Shown here: positions 1 to 8,004 of the stretch, piece by piece
How the letters are laid out: each line of letters opens with the position of its first letter
How positions within the stretch are numbered: position 1 is the stretch's first letter
Assembly: GCA_964433875.1 (NCBI GenBank)
Contig: CAYSSO010000003.1
Span: 28,178-92,177 of the forward strand
Origin: Athalassotoga sp964433875
Lineage (GTDB): Bacteria; Thermotogota; Thermotogae; Mesoaciditogales; Mesoaciditogaceae
Reading direction: 5' to 3'
Length of the DNA stretch: 64,000 nt
The notes under the pieces: model-generated
The model's database searches: none
Told to the model about the DNA's origin: nothing
What the model saw: only the letters and a program-made list of their open reading frames with translations
Position numbers and translations under genes: made by a program

Positions 1-578
1 TAGATTTGTTCATCATCGACGTCATGTTGCCCGGTATGGATGGATTTGAATTAGTTAGGACATTGAGAAGCGGGGATAAGAATAGGGATAAGCCAGTTAT
101 ATTTTTGACTGCAAAGGGTGAAGAATTTGATAGGGTCCTTGGCCTTGAACTTGGTGCTGATGATTACATAACAAAGCCTTTCAGCGTAAGAGAATTGCTC
201 GCAAGAATAAAGGCTATTTTCAGAAGAACAGATCAGGCCTTGACAAAGGTGGAAGAGAAGCCCAAAAAGATCTCAGCGAAGGATCTTGATATAGATCTTG
301 AAAAGTATGAGGTTAAGGTTAGAGGCAAACCGGTCGGATTGACGCCTCTCGAATTCGATCTCCTAAGATTTCTTGCCGAGAATGCCGGTAAGGTCTTCAG
401 CAGGGATGTTTTACTCGACACGCTCTGGGGATACGATTATTACGGTGATACGAGAACCGTGGATGTCCACATAAGAAGGCTAAGAACAAAGATAGAAGAG
501 GATCCTTCAAATCCAAAGTACATAGTCACGGTAAGGGGAAAGGGCTACAAATTCAAGGATCCGGGTAGCGAGGATTAA
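1..578 (+). CDS. OmpR/PhoB-family response regulator (5' end outside window)
   Basis: DNA-binding half of a two-component system. The reading frame is open at the left edge, so the first part of the receiver domain is missing. Visible are the phospho-acceptor Asp in IIDVMLPGMDG (bases 18-20), the conserved Lys in ITKPFS, and a complete C-terminal winged helix (GLTPLEFDLLRFL, then TVDVHIRRLRTKIE and a final VRGKGYKF hairpin). It sits 2 bases before a PhoR-like kinase, so the two are almost certainly a cognate pair. Phosphate control is plausible because a phosphate transporter lies nearby at 5366-6307, but the target is an inference; other OmpR-family systems look the same. Confidence 0.93.
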   Translation, partial: DLFIIDVMLPGMDGFELVRTLRSGDKNRDKPVIFLTAKGEEFDRVLGLELGADDYITKPFSVRELLARIKAIFRRTDQALTKVEEKPKKISAKDLDIDLEKYEVKVRGKPVGLTPLEFDLLRFLAENAGKVFSRDVLLDTLWGYDYYGDTRTVDVHIRRLRTKIEEDPSNPKYIVTVRGKGYKFKDPGSED

Positions 579-580
579 CT

Positions 581-1867
581 TTGGAAGTTTTAACGATCTC
601 TTTTGGAATCCTTTCTCTTGTTTTTTTTGGGCTTTTTATTTTCTTTTACTTCATCCATAAGAGAAATTTAAGGATATTGAACAGCATATCTCATATAGTT
701 TCCAACTCCAAAGATGGCATACCTGTTATAAGACTGATAGATGCCTTGAAGGAGATGAAAGAAGATCTCGAATCAAGGTATTCGGAAGCGACAAAGAGCA
801 AAGAAAACATGAGGATAATTTTGGAAAATGTCAATGATGGTATAGTTATCGTCAATGGAGAAGGAAAGATTATGCTGAGCAATTCGAGCGTGTGCAAGTT
901 TATGGGGATAGAAAATTGCGCTTTGGAAGGCAGAAAGATCGTTGAAGTCTTTGAAAATTACGACATTCTTAACTTCATCGATAAGAATTTAAAAAATTTT
1001 ACAGAGGACTCTTCTGAATTCGCCCTTGTCTATCCCCAGAAGCGTTATCTTAAGTGCGATGCGATACCAGTCATTTTGAAAGAAAATGAAAAGGCACTTA
1101 TAATCGTTATAAAGGATGTCACAAACGAGAGGGAACTTGATAATTTCAGAAGAGAGTTCATCTCAAACGTCTCTCATGAATTGAAAACGCCTCTGACATC
1201 GATTCACGGATATGCCGAGACTCTTATGGATGACGATTTGAAGGACGTCGAGATGGTCAGGAAATTTCTTGGGATAATAGAGAATGAATCCGCAAGAATG
1301 AGCAGATTGATAAATGATCTGCTTGATCTTCAAAAGTTGGAAGAAGGAAAGGCCGAGTTCAAATTCGAAGAACTCGACCTTTCCAGAGTGGTGGATTACG
1401 TCTCAAGAATAGTCAAGCCTATGACAGAATCTCTCAATGTCGATCTTAGAACGTCTTGTAAGGATCACATAAAAGTTTACGGCGATTTTGACAGGCTTGT
1501 TCAGGCCGTTTTGAATCTTACCGACAACGCGATAAAATATACCTCCCAAAAGGAGAACGGAACAAAACTCGTTGAGGTTATATGTGAGAAGATCGATGAT
1601 AGGCATTGCGAGATAAAGGTAAAAGATACAGGCATTGGCATACCTGCCGATGCCTTATCTCGTTTATTTGAGAGGTTTTACAGAGTTGATAAGGCCAGAT
1701 CAAGAAAGGTTGGGGGCACAGGCCTTGGCCTTTCGATAGTTAAGATGATAGTTGAAGTCCACAAGGGAAAGGTAGAAGTATCGAGCGAGTTTGGAAAAGG
1801 GAGTGAATTCAGAATTATTCTACCCCTTTCCGAAGCCGTAAATGATGGCGATTCTATCTCGGCCTGA
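581..1867 (+). CDS. Sensor histidine kinase, PhoR/WalK-like (one TM, PAS, HisKA, HATPase)
   Basis: Membrane-anchored sensor kinase of 428 residues starting with TTG. One hydrophobic helix (about residues 4-26) is followed by a cytoplasmic PAS-like segment (about 75-180), a dimerisation/phospho-acceptor helix with His199 in NVSHELKTPL, and an ATP-binding domain with N-box LTDNAIKY (Asn316), G1 box DTGIGIP (349-355), F-box FERFYRVD and G2 box GGTGLGLS (378-385). There is no real extracellular sensing domain, so the signal probably arrives through the PAS domain or a partner protein, as in PhoR. Its last 48 bases overlap the convergent prmC gene. Confidence 0.94.
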   Translation: MEVLTISFGILSLVFFGLFIFFYFIHKRNLRILNSISHIVSNSKDGIPVIRLIDALKEMKEDLESRYSEATKSKENMRIILENVNDGIVIVNGEGKIMLSNSSVCKFMGIENCALEGRKIVEVFENYDILNFIDKNLKNFTEDSSEFALVYPQKRYLKCDAIPVILKENEKALIIVIKDVTNERELDNFRREFISNVSHELKTPLTSIHGYAETLMDDDLKDVEMVRKFLGIIENESARMSRLINDLLDLQKLEEGKAEFKFEELDLSRVVDYVSRIVKPMTESLNVDLRTSCKDHIKVYGDFDRLVQAVLNLTDNAIKYTSQKENGTKLVEVICEKIDDRHCEIKVKDTGIGIPADALSRLFERFYRVDKARSRKVGGTGLGLSIVKMIVEVHKGKVEVSSEFGKGSEFRIILPLSEAVNDGDSISA

Positions 1868-2620
1868 TAGGTCTTTTATTATCTCGTATTTTCCAAACTT
1901 TTCGAAAATCTCTTTCAAAGATTTCCTGAATGGATGTGCTATTTCAAAGTAAAACCTATAAGCCTTGTAGTTCTTTAAAATTTCGACGTAAATTTCATTT
2001 CCGCTTTCTCCACTCACGAGAGCCTCGTACGGCTCGCACAGATCTGAATTTTCCCACTCCTTTATTGTAAGGTACGGTGGATTTGAGACAATGACATCGA
2101 ATTCATTTTCCTCGGACACGTGTATTCTTTCATAGACTCCAAATTTTTTCGCGTTGGAGAGGGCTAACTTTACGGCCTCCTGGTTTATATCTTTTATCCA
2201 CACATGCGCGTCGGGAAGAAATTTTGCGATCGATATCGCTATTACCCCGCTTCCCGTTCCAAAATCAAGGAATCTTTTCCATCCTTCAATTTTTGCATCT
2301 TTTATAACTCTTTCGACCAATTCCTCTGTCTCCGGGCGTGGGACGAGCACTTTCTCGTTGATATCGAATTCGAGCCCCATGAACTCTTTTTTACCTGTAA
2401 GATAAGCGATGGGGGCTCCTTGAAATCTTTTTTCTATTAGAGATCTGTACCTTTCAAAAGTTTGTTCATCCACTTTGAAATCAAGATGGGAATATATCCA
2501 ATTTCTTTTTTTCGAGATCACAAAGCACAAAAGTATCTCCGCGTCGAGACGCGGAGATAGGGATTTATCTTTGAGGTATTTTGTTGAAAAATCCAAAATG
2601 CTTTTGATATCAAATTCCAA
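1820..2620 (-). CDS. prmC: Peptide chain release factor N5-glutamine methyltransferase
   Basis: Methylates the Gln of the GGQ motif in release factors RF1/RF2 using SAM. The 266-residue protein has the family layout: N-terminal helical domain, VPRPETEELVE (93-103), the SAM-binding loop DFGTGSG (119-125) and the catalytic NPPY (180-183). It starts with TTG, preceded by GAGGG, and overlaps the end of the MIP18-family gene by 11 bases, so they are translationally coupled. The last gene of a six-gene minus-strand operon. Its tail runs 48 bases into the convergent kinase gene. Confidence 0.95.
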   Translation of the reverse strand: MEFDIKSILDFSTKYLKDKSLSPRLDAEILLCFVISKKRNWIYSHLDFKVDEQTFERYRSLIEKRFQGAPIAYLTGKKEFMGLEFDINEKVLVPRPETEELVERVIKDAKIEGWKRFLDFGTGSGVIAISIAKFLPDAHVWIKDINQEAVKLALSNAKKFGVYERIHVSEENEFDVIVSNPPYLTIKEWENSDLCEPYEALVSGESGNEIYVEILKNYKAYRFYFEIAHPFRKSLKEIFEKFGKYEIIKDLSGRDRIAIIYGFGKG

Positions 2621-2909
2621 GTTTGGCCCTCAGTTCGGGATCTATCATGTCCGGCGTCCACGGTGGATCCCATACTATTTCAACGTTAACCGATTTCACG
2701 CCTTTAACGGCTTGAATTGCGTACTTGGCGTCTTCAGTTATCATCGCCGTAAGCGGACAACCCATAAAGGTCATTGTCATTTTAACGTTGACATCGCCTT
2801 CTTCAGAGATGTCCACTCCGTAAACAAGTCCCAAACTCACAACGTCAAGGCCTATTTCTGGATCTATAACTCCTCTTAAAGCCTCCAAAACATCTTCTTT
2901 CTTTACCAT
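2610..2909 (-). CDS. MIP18/DUF59-family protein (SufT-like iron-sulfur maturation factor)
   Basis: Small 99-residue protein of the MIP18 (DUF59) family, whose members act in iron-sulfur cluster delivery or, as PaaD, in phenylacetate oxygenase maturation. The family signatures are the N-terminal helix with VIDPEIG (DPE 16-18), the strand VVSLGLVY and the conserved Cys51 in TFMGCPLTAM. No suf genes are adjacent, so a free-standing SufT-like role is the best guess. The reading frame starts 10 bases after the restored end of the PpiC-type gene and ends inside prmC. Confidence 0.85.
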   Translation of the reverse strand: MVKKEDVLEALRGVIDPEIGLDVVSLGLVYGVDISEEGDVNVKMTMTFMGCPLTAMITEDAKYAIQAVKGVKSVNVEIVWDPPWTPDMIDPELRAKLGI

Positions 2910-2919
2910 CTTACACCTT

Positions 2920-3968
2920 CTATATCATTATCTTTATGGCGCTGCTGTTTTTGAATGGCTGGAAAACATTTTGTAACCAGTTAGACCATATCTGTGATTG
3001 CTTTTGAGAGAGCAATTGTTGGACTATCTGGGATTGAACCTCGCTAAAACTCTGAACAGAAGGTCCTTTTTGCCGATAACCTTGAAAAGTTCCCACGAAT
3101 TATTTACCTGAACAGGACCTATGATATCTCCTATGTTTGCTGCAAAGAGTTGAACTTCAAAATCTGGCATATTTGGAGATTGCGGAATCCATCCGAGATC
3201 GCCATTTTTGTTCTTCGTGTTTGTGTCAAGTGAATATTGGGCTGCCGCCGATTCAAAGGTTATCTTTCCAGATTTGATGAGTGCAAGTACGCTTGCCGCC
3301 GTTGATTGGCTGCTTAAGGATATGTGCTCGACCTCTATCTGTGGAGGATTCTGGAAAGAACTGATATTCGAATTGTAATATTGCTGGGCCTCGGCCGTGG
3401 TAACCGTTGCAGAACTCGTGACAACCTTTTTTAACTGATCAAGAGTCATTGAGAACTTCATCGTGAAAAGAGAATCCTGCTCGAATTGGTTTATATCTCC
3501 ATATCCTTGTGACTGGAGATATTGAGAGAACTGATCTTCGGTTATATTGTATGCGGCGAGCATTTGGGCAACCTGGGCCTTTACCTGCGCGAGGGCTTGA
3601 GCGTCTGTGACGACTATATTGTACTTTTGCTTTGCGAGTTGCTCCATCAAAACAGAATCGACAAGGTTATTCAAGACGCTTCTATTGTAAGCGGCAAGGA
3701 AATTGAATCCATCCTTCGTTGTTGTCATGAAGTTATACATTTGGGGGTTTATATTCTTTAACTGTGTAAGTGTCGGAGCAACATTTGAGGCCATATCAAG
3801 CACATTTGCGTATATAGGCTCACCGTTAACGATCGCTACAACGGTTGTAGTTGCAGAAGACCCCAAAAGCAAAGATGTCGACGGCACGGTCGTTGTGGTT
3901 GCATCAGATGCGAATACGGCAAATGATGCGAAAATTGCGATTACAAAAAACAACGCTACTTTTTTCAA
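2920..3968 (-). CDS. Secreted PpiC/SurA-type peptidyl-prolyl isomerase, frameshifted near the 3' end
   Basis: Extracytoplasmic foldase. A signal peptide (residues 1-20, ending VFA) precedes a SurA-like N-terminal helical region and a parvulin domain (IEVEHISLSS, GDLGWIP, GPVQVNNSWELFKVIGKK). As written, the frame runs to a stop at 3024 with an odd basic tail. One base upstream in frame, at an A5-G2 run near 3066-3072, the sequence continues as GPSVQSFSEVQSQIVQQL and on to a natural helical C-terminus with stop at 2920-2922, 10 bases before the next gene. I therefore annotate the restored gene. The missing base may be a sequencing error or a recent mutation; the slippery site is weak for programmed shifting. 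Confidence 0.85.
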
Positions 3969-3974
3969 AACATT

Positions 3975-4724
3975 TCACTCTCCTTTTTTGGATTTGTTCC
4001 AAAACTCTTCCATTACATCAAGAGACTTTAAATCTATACCTTCATTTTCTGCCATTTTATTCATCTTTTCAAATCTGTTGACAAACTTTATCGTGGCTTT
4101 TCTCAAAGCGCTTTCAGGATCTATCCCGAGATGTCTCGCAAGATTTACGACGGCGAACAAAAGATCTCCTATCTCCTCTTCTTTTTCGGAAAAATTCTTT
4201 GCATGCTTTACCTCTTCTATCTCTTCGTAAACTTTATCGTAGACTGGATCTGTATCTTTCCAATCAAAGCCATATTCGGCGGCATTTTCTTGAATTCTTC
4301 TTGCCATCGAAAGTGCCGGAATGACGGGATTTATTTCTCCGAGTCTTGTTTTTGGTTTACCTTTTTCTTTAGATTTTATCTCCTCCCATCTTTCGTAAGA
4401 GTATCCCTTTTCGGAGCCGAAAACATGTGGATGTCGTCTTATCAATTTCTCGTTTAAATTTTCAACCACATCGTAAAAATCAAAACTCTTCTCCTCTTCG
4501 GAAATTACCGCTTGAAAGACGATCTGAAGCAAAAGATCTCCAAGTTCTTCTTTGAGTTTCTTTTGATCGCCAGAATCTATTGCCTCGACAACCTCAAAAC
4601 TCTCCTCGATTATGTAAGGCTTAAGCGAAAGATGTGTCTGGGCTTTGTCCCACTCGCACCCATTTTTTGACCTTAAAACTCGCATTGTCTTTAAAAGTTC
4701 TTCCATTGAATTTGAATTTCCCAT
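3975..4724 (-). CDS. mazG: Nucleoside triphosphate pyrophosphohydrolase
   Basis: House-cleaning enzyme that hydrolyses NTPs and dNTPs to monophosphates and pyrophosphate. The 249-residue length and two tandem MazG domains match the family. The first domain has the metal-binding EESFEVVEAID and EELGDLLLQIVF helices; the second repeats EEEIGDLLFAVVNLARHL. The tract RRHPHVFG typical of MazG joins them. Its start codon overlaps the last base of the upstream DUF47 gene and it ends 6 bases before the foldase gene. Confidence 0.96.
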   Translation of the reverse strand: MGNSNSMEELLKTMRVLRSKNGCEWDKAQTHLSLKPYIIEESFEVVEAIDSGDQKKLKEELGDLLLQIVFQAVISEEEKSFDFYDVVENLNEKLIRRHPHVFGSEKGYSYERWEEIKSKEKGKPKTRLGEINPVIPALSMARRIQENAAEYGFDWKDTDPVYDKVYEEIEEVKHAKNFSEKEEEIGDLLFAVVNLARHLGIDPESALRKATIKFVNRFEKMNKMAENEGIDLKSLDVMEEFWNKSKKGE

Positions 4725-5362
4725 TATGCACTCATCTTCAAAATTATTATCTCTATCCTGTCAGAGGCATCTTCGGCCCTATCTGCTATGTCTCCTATTT
4801 GAAGTGCCAACTCCCTTAATTGGATTTTACGTGCCAGTTCAATGTTCAAAGTAAAAACTTCTTTTATAAGAGATCTTTCAATTCCATCGCCGGTATTTTC
4901 CCATCTCTCAACTTCTAAGACGGCATTTTTTGATTTGTCTATATCTTCGAAGAGATTTTCTACGGAAATTGCAAGCGCTCTAAAGGCTTCAACGGAACAC
5001 TCATACTCTTTTATGTACTTGTCTCTGAGGGAGTCAGGTATTTTAAGATTTTGAAGGTATATAACGTCCGCGACAGTTTCGGCCTTGTTTGCAACCTTAT
5101 CGACGGCCTCTATAAGGCCAAGCATATCACCTCTTGACTGGGCAAGAAAGGCTCCAGAATACATCAAAGTCTCGGCATTTCTGCGTATCGAATCTGCCTC
5201 GCTTTCCTTTTGCCTGACAGTTTTGACTATATCTGTGCAGTCTTCGTCGCACGATAATTTTATTATTTTAAAGGTTTCATCTATAACCTGTCCAACCATG
5301 TTGAGGTGATCTTTGAATAAATTGATAACCTCGTTTTCTTTTTTACCAAAGATCAAAGACAT
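4724..5362 (-). CDS. DUF47/PhoU-like accessory protein of the phosphate transporter
   Basis: All-helical cytoplasmic protein of 212 residues in the DUF47 (TIGR00153) family, distantly related to PhoU. Such proteins are nearly always encoded next to PiT transporters and are thought to control them. Characteristic stretches are KESEADSIRRNAE in the first half and DGIERSLIKEVF, ADRAEDASDRIEI near the end. It lies 3 bases after the transporter gene, which fits a two-gene uptake module. Regulation of phosphate entry is inferred from context. Confidence 0.9.
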   Translation of the reverse strand: MSLIFGKKENEVINLFKDHLNMVGQVIDETFKIIKLSCDEDCTDIVKTVRQKESEADSIRRNAETLMYSGAFLAQSRGDMLGLIEAVDKVANKAETVADVIYLQNLKIPDSLRDKYIKEYECSVEAFRALAISVENLFEDIDKSKNAVLEVERWENTGDGIERSLIKEVFTLNIELARKIQLRELALQIGDIADRAEDASDRIEIIILKMSA

Positions 5363-5365
5363 TTT

Positions 5366-6307
5366 TTACCCCCAGATTTTCATTATCATGTATATTATAA
5401 CAGCAATTGTACCTGTTATAAAAGGAGTAATAAACCATCCGCTTACGATTTTAAAGATCGTTTTTAAACTCACGGTTTTAACACCCTTAACAAGTCCAAC
5501 GCCGGCCGTTGAACCGACAGAGGCTTGCGCGCTCGATATCGGTATTCCCAAAAATGAAAAGATCAAAAGAGAAGTGCCTTCTCCAAATATCGCTATCGAG
5601 GAATCAAATGGTTCCATGATGGTTATGTCCTTTCCTATAGTCCTTATAACCTTTCGGCTTGCCGTCAAAAATCCAAGTGCCATCGCTATTCCTCCGATTA
5701 ATAATGCCTCTTCCCGTCCGAAAAGTCCCTTTCCGACGAATGGACCGGTTATATTCGCAAGGTTATTTGCTCCCAACGAATAGGAAGCATATATGCTGAA
5801 CGCAAAAGACATTAACCTGACCATTGATCCCCTTACTCTTAAGGATTTCAAGCGATTGTAAAAAAGCGATATCACTATGTACGAAAAGACGGCTATCACA
5901 AGAGCGCCAAAGGGCGTTATGACCCATGACATGGCTAATTTACCGACAATCCACCAGTTAACATTGCGATCGACAAGTCCAACACCGACAAGTGCTCCTA
6001 TAATTCCCTGAGTTATGGAGGTAGGAAGAGAATAATGGGTCATTATCATAACAACGATAGCCGTACTTAAAGCCGCACTTACAGAGATATCGAACGTAAC
6101 TTGCGTTACGGAATTCATCGTCGATATTCCCGAATCTCCACCGATGAAGGCTCCCAAAAATATGAAGATCGCTCCTATGATCGTGGCCGACCTGTATTTA
6201 ATTATATCTGATGTGATAAGAGGACCAAAGATTGTCGCCATGTTGTTGTATCCCAAAGACCATCCCAAAAGCATAGCGGTTGCAATCATCAAAAGATCAC
6301 GTAACAC
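5366..6307 (-). CDS. PiT-family inorganic phosphate transporter
   Basis: Integral membrane, cation-coupled phosphate (or sulfate) permease. It has the two inverted PiT repeats with GYNNMATIFGPLITSD near the start and GANNLANITGPFVGKG in the second half; the paired GxNN motifs are the family signature. I place the start at the GTG at 6307 because AAGGGGAAG sits just upstream; an in-frame TTG 33 bases earlier has no ribosome site. First gene of the operon, about 43 bases downstream of the predicted transcription start. Together with the DUF47 protein it makes up the phosphate uptake unit. Confidence 0.92.
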   Translation of the reverse strand: MLRDLLMIATAMLLGWSLGYNNMATIFGPLITSDIIKYRSATIIGAIFIFLGAFIGGDSGISTMNSVTQVTFDISVSAALSTAIVVMIMTHYSLPTSITQGIIGALVGVGLVDRNVNWWIVGKLAMSWVITPFGALVIAVFSYIVISLFYNRLKSLRVRGSMVRLMSFAFSIYASYSLGANNLANITGPFVGKGLFGREEALLIGGIAMALGFLTASRKVIRTIGKDITIMEPFDSSIAIFGEGTSLLIFSFLGIPISSAQASVGSTAGVGLVKGVKTVSLKTIFKIVSGWFITPFITGTIAVIIYMIMKIWG

Positions 6308-6356
6308 GTGCTTCCCCTTCTTTTCCCTATTATTCTGCAATGTGTATTAACTTAAA

Positions 6357-6385
6357 AGTATACTCCAAAAGATCGATTTGTTCAA
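6357..6385 (-). promoter_or_regulatory. Sigma-70-type promoter of the phosphate transporter operon
   Basis: On the minus strand TTGAAC (6380-6385) and TATACT (6357-6362) are separated by exactly 17 bases, placing the start near 6350. It reads into pit, DUF47, mazG, the foldase gene, the MIP18-family gene and prmC, which have no other visible promoter. Confidence 0.7.
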
Positions 6386-6441
6386 TATAAATTTCTAAAC
6401 TTATCCTTTAAAATGCTGTCTAAATCCTGGGAGGCGTTAAA

Positions 6442-6531
6442 GTGAACATAGTGGCAATATTTGCCTTTGTGATTTTGATAGTACTTGGCCTAACTGGCAT
6501 ACTGATTGCAAGAAAAGATTCTCACAGGTAG
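6442..6531 (+). CDS. 29-residue single-pass membrane peptide (unrecognised)
   Basis: A short reading frame starting GTG 7 bases after GGGAGG. It encodes MNIVAIFAFVILIVLGLTG followed by ILIARKDSHR: one hydrophobic helix and a positively charged tail, the usual form of bacterial small membrane proteins. It lies in the gap between the phosphate operon and the MutS-like gene and overlaps the latter's 3' end by 10 bases. No homologue is recognised. The ribosome site and clean helix argue that it is translated, but length alone cannot prove it. Confidence 0.5.
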   Translation: MNIVAIFAFVILIVLGLTGILIARKDSHR

Positions 6532-8004
6532 TCTTCCAGTTTTTTGAGGGCCGTGTCAGTTATCTCTGATGGAAAGCCAAAAATTGACGCTATCTTGATT
6601 GCATCTCCGTATTTGATGCTAAAATCCTTCGTGAGATGATGATCTATTTTTGAGTTGATGTTTTTAACATTTATCTCGTCATCGAAATTTATCCTTCCTA
6701 TCATGTATTTGGGACAATTTGTTTTTTCTATTACCCTTTTAAAATGCGTGATCATGATGGAAAGATGATTTCTTCGCGAAAGATATTCGGCAAGGGCCTG
6801 AGTGAGTGCTTCCCCTTCGTATGGATTTGTACCGGCACCAAACTCATCTATGAGTATAATTCCCTTTCCGCTCATCTTCAATACCTTCGAGACCTTTTCT
6901 ATTTGGTTTGCAAAGGTAGAGAGATCTGTATGGTCAGAAGAAATACCTATGTACCTTATCCAGTCAGTTTTCGGTAACTTTGCGTATTTCGCGGGGACCA
7001 AAAATCCGTAAGCGCCGAGAGCGCAGGAGAGCGCTATCGTTTTTAAAGTTGTTGTTTTACCTCCCATATTTGGGCCGAAGATGATCGTCAAGCCACAGGT
7101 AAAGGACCCATCGAGAGGCGTGTAGTTGGCAATATCCTTTGCGATTACTGGATGAAAGGCCCCCATGAGTTCAATATCGTCTCCAAAATGGGGAAATGTG
7201 TAGCCATCATTTATCGCCTTTACCTTTGAAAAGGCGAGATCGAATTTGGTGATCTTTGATATCTCATCTTTGATATAAGGAATCCATCGCTTAATTTCGA
7301 GGGATAATCTTTTTACTTCTTTTTCTCTTTCGCCTTTTAATCTTTCTTCTAAATCTGACATCTCGTCTTGAATTGAGATCATTTCCTCAGTCGGCCTGAC
7401 AACGAGCGTGTAGGTTTTTGATCCCTCTCTTTCTATCATGACAAGATTGGAATTTACGAGTGGAATCCCCTTTTCCTTTTCTATTACAAATCTTTTGTCA
7501 TCGATTCTGATTCCAAACTTTTGCGCTATTAACCCCACCTGTTTCTTGTAAAGATCGTTTATTTTCTTTGCCAAATCCAGGTATCTTTTCTCCATTTCAT
7601 CTATCAGAGAATTTTGCGGAGAAAAGGAAAAGGAGCCGCTCTTTTGGGGATCGAGCAAAGTCCACAGCATTTCAAAANNNNNNNNNNNNNNTTTTGAGCA
7701 ATCTATGGTAATATACAAATCTTTTTATCTCGAATATGTCTATCTCGGTGCCAACATCATGTTCGATATTCGATATCGTAGCCTGGATCTCGTGAAAATC
7801 CTGTAAAATGTCCTCTATCCTCGTTCTGTTTTTTTCACATTCTCTCACCTTTGAAAGAAATGAAAAATGAGAAAAGATCTCCTCTTCTTTCAAAGGCGAG
7901 AGATTTGCGAAATCATGCTTTCCAAATACACTTACAGGTTTATAAAGATCTATGACTCTGTCAAAGAGGGAAAAATCTCTCGTGCTCTCATCTATGAATT
8001 CCAT
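6522..8004 (-). CDS. MutS-family ATPase lacking mismatch-recognition and Smr domains (interrupted by assembly gap)
   Basis: About 490 residues with only the MutS core and ATPase domains. The N-terminal piece (from 8004) ends YYHRLLK at a run of N; the rest resumes with FEMLW and carries a helical clamp region, Walker A GPNMGGKTT, Walker B IILIDEFGAGTNPYEGEAL and the H-loop MITHF. The frames on either side of the 14 N differ, so the gap length is nominal. There is no MutS domain I and no Smr nuclease, so it is neither MutS1 nor full MutS2. Short proteins of this kind include KamC-type reactivases of B12 aminomutases; that identity is a guess. It overlaps the carboxypeptidase gene by 17 bases. 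Confidence 0.8.
7678..7691. other. Assembly gap (14 N) inside the MutS-like gene
   Basis: Fourteen unknown bases flanked by TCAAAA and TTTTGA when read on the minus strand (an inverted repeat around the gap). The reading frame of the gene does not continue across a 14-base gap, so the true length must differ by one or two bases modulo three. Confidence 0.99.

Noticed and set aside
2154..2879. Several plus-strand reading frames of 78-134 codons opposite prmC and the MIP18-family gene
   Set aside because: They lie entirely antisense to well-conserved genes, have no ribosome site and show no recognisable protein features.
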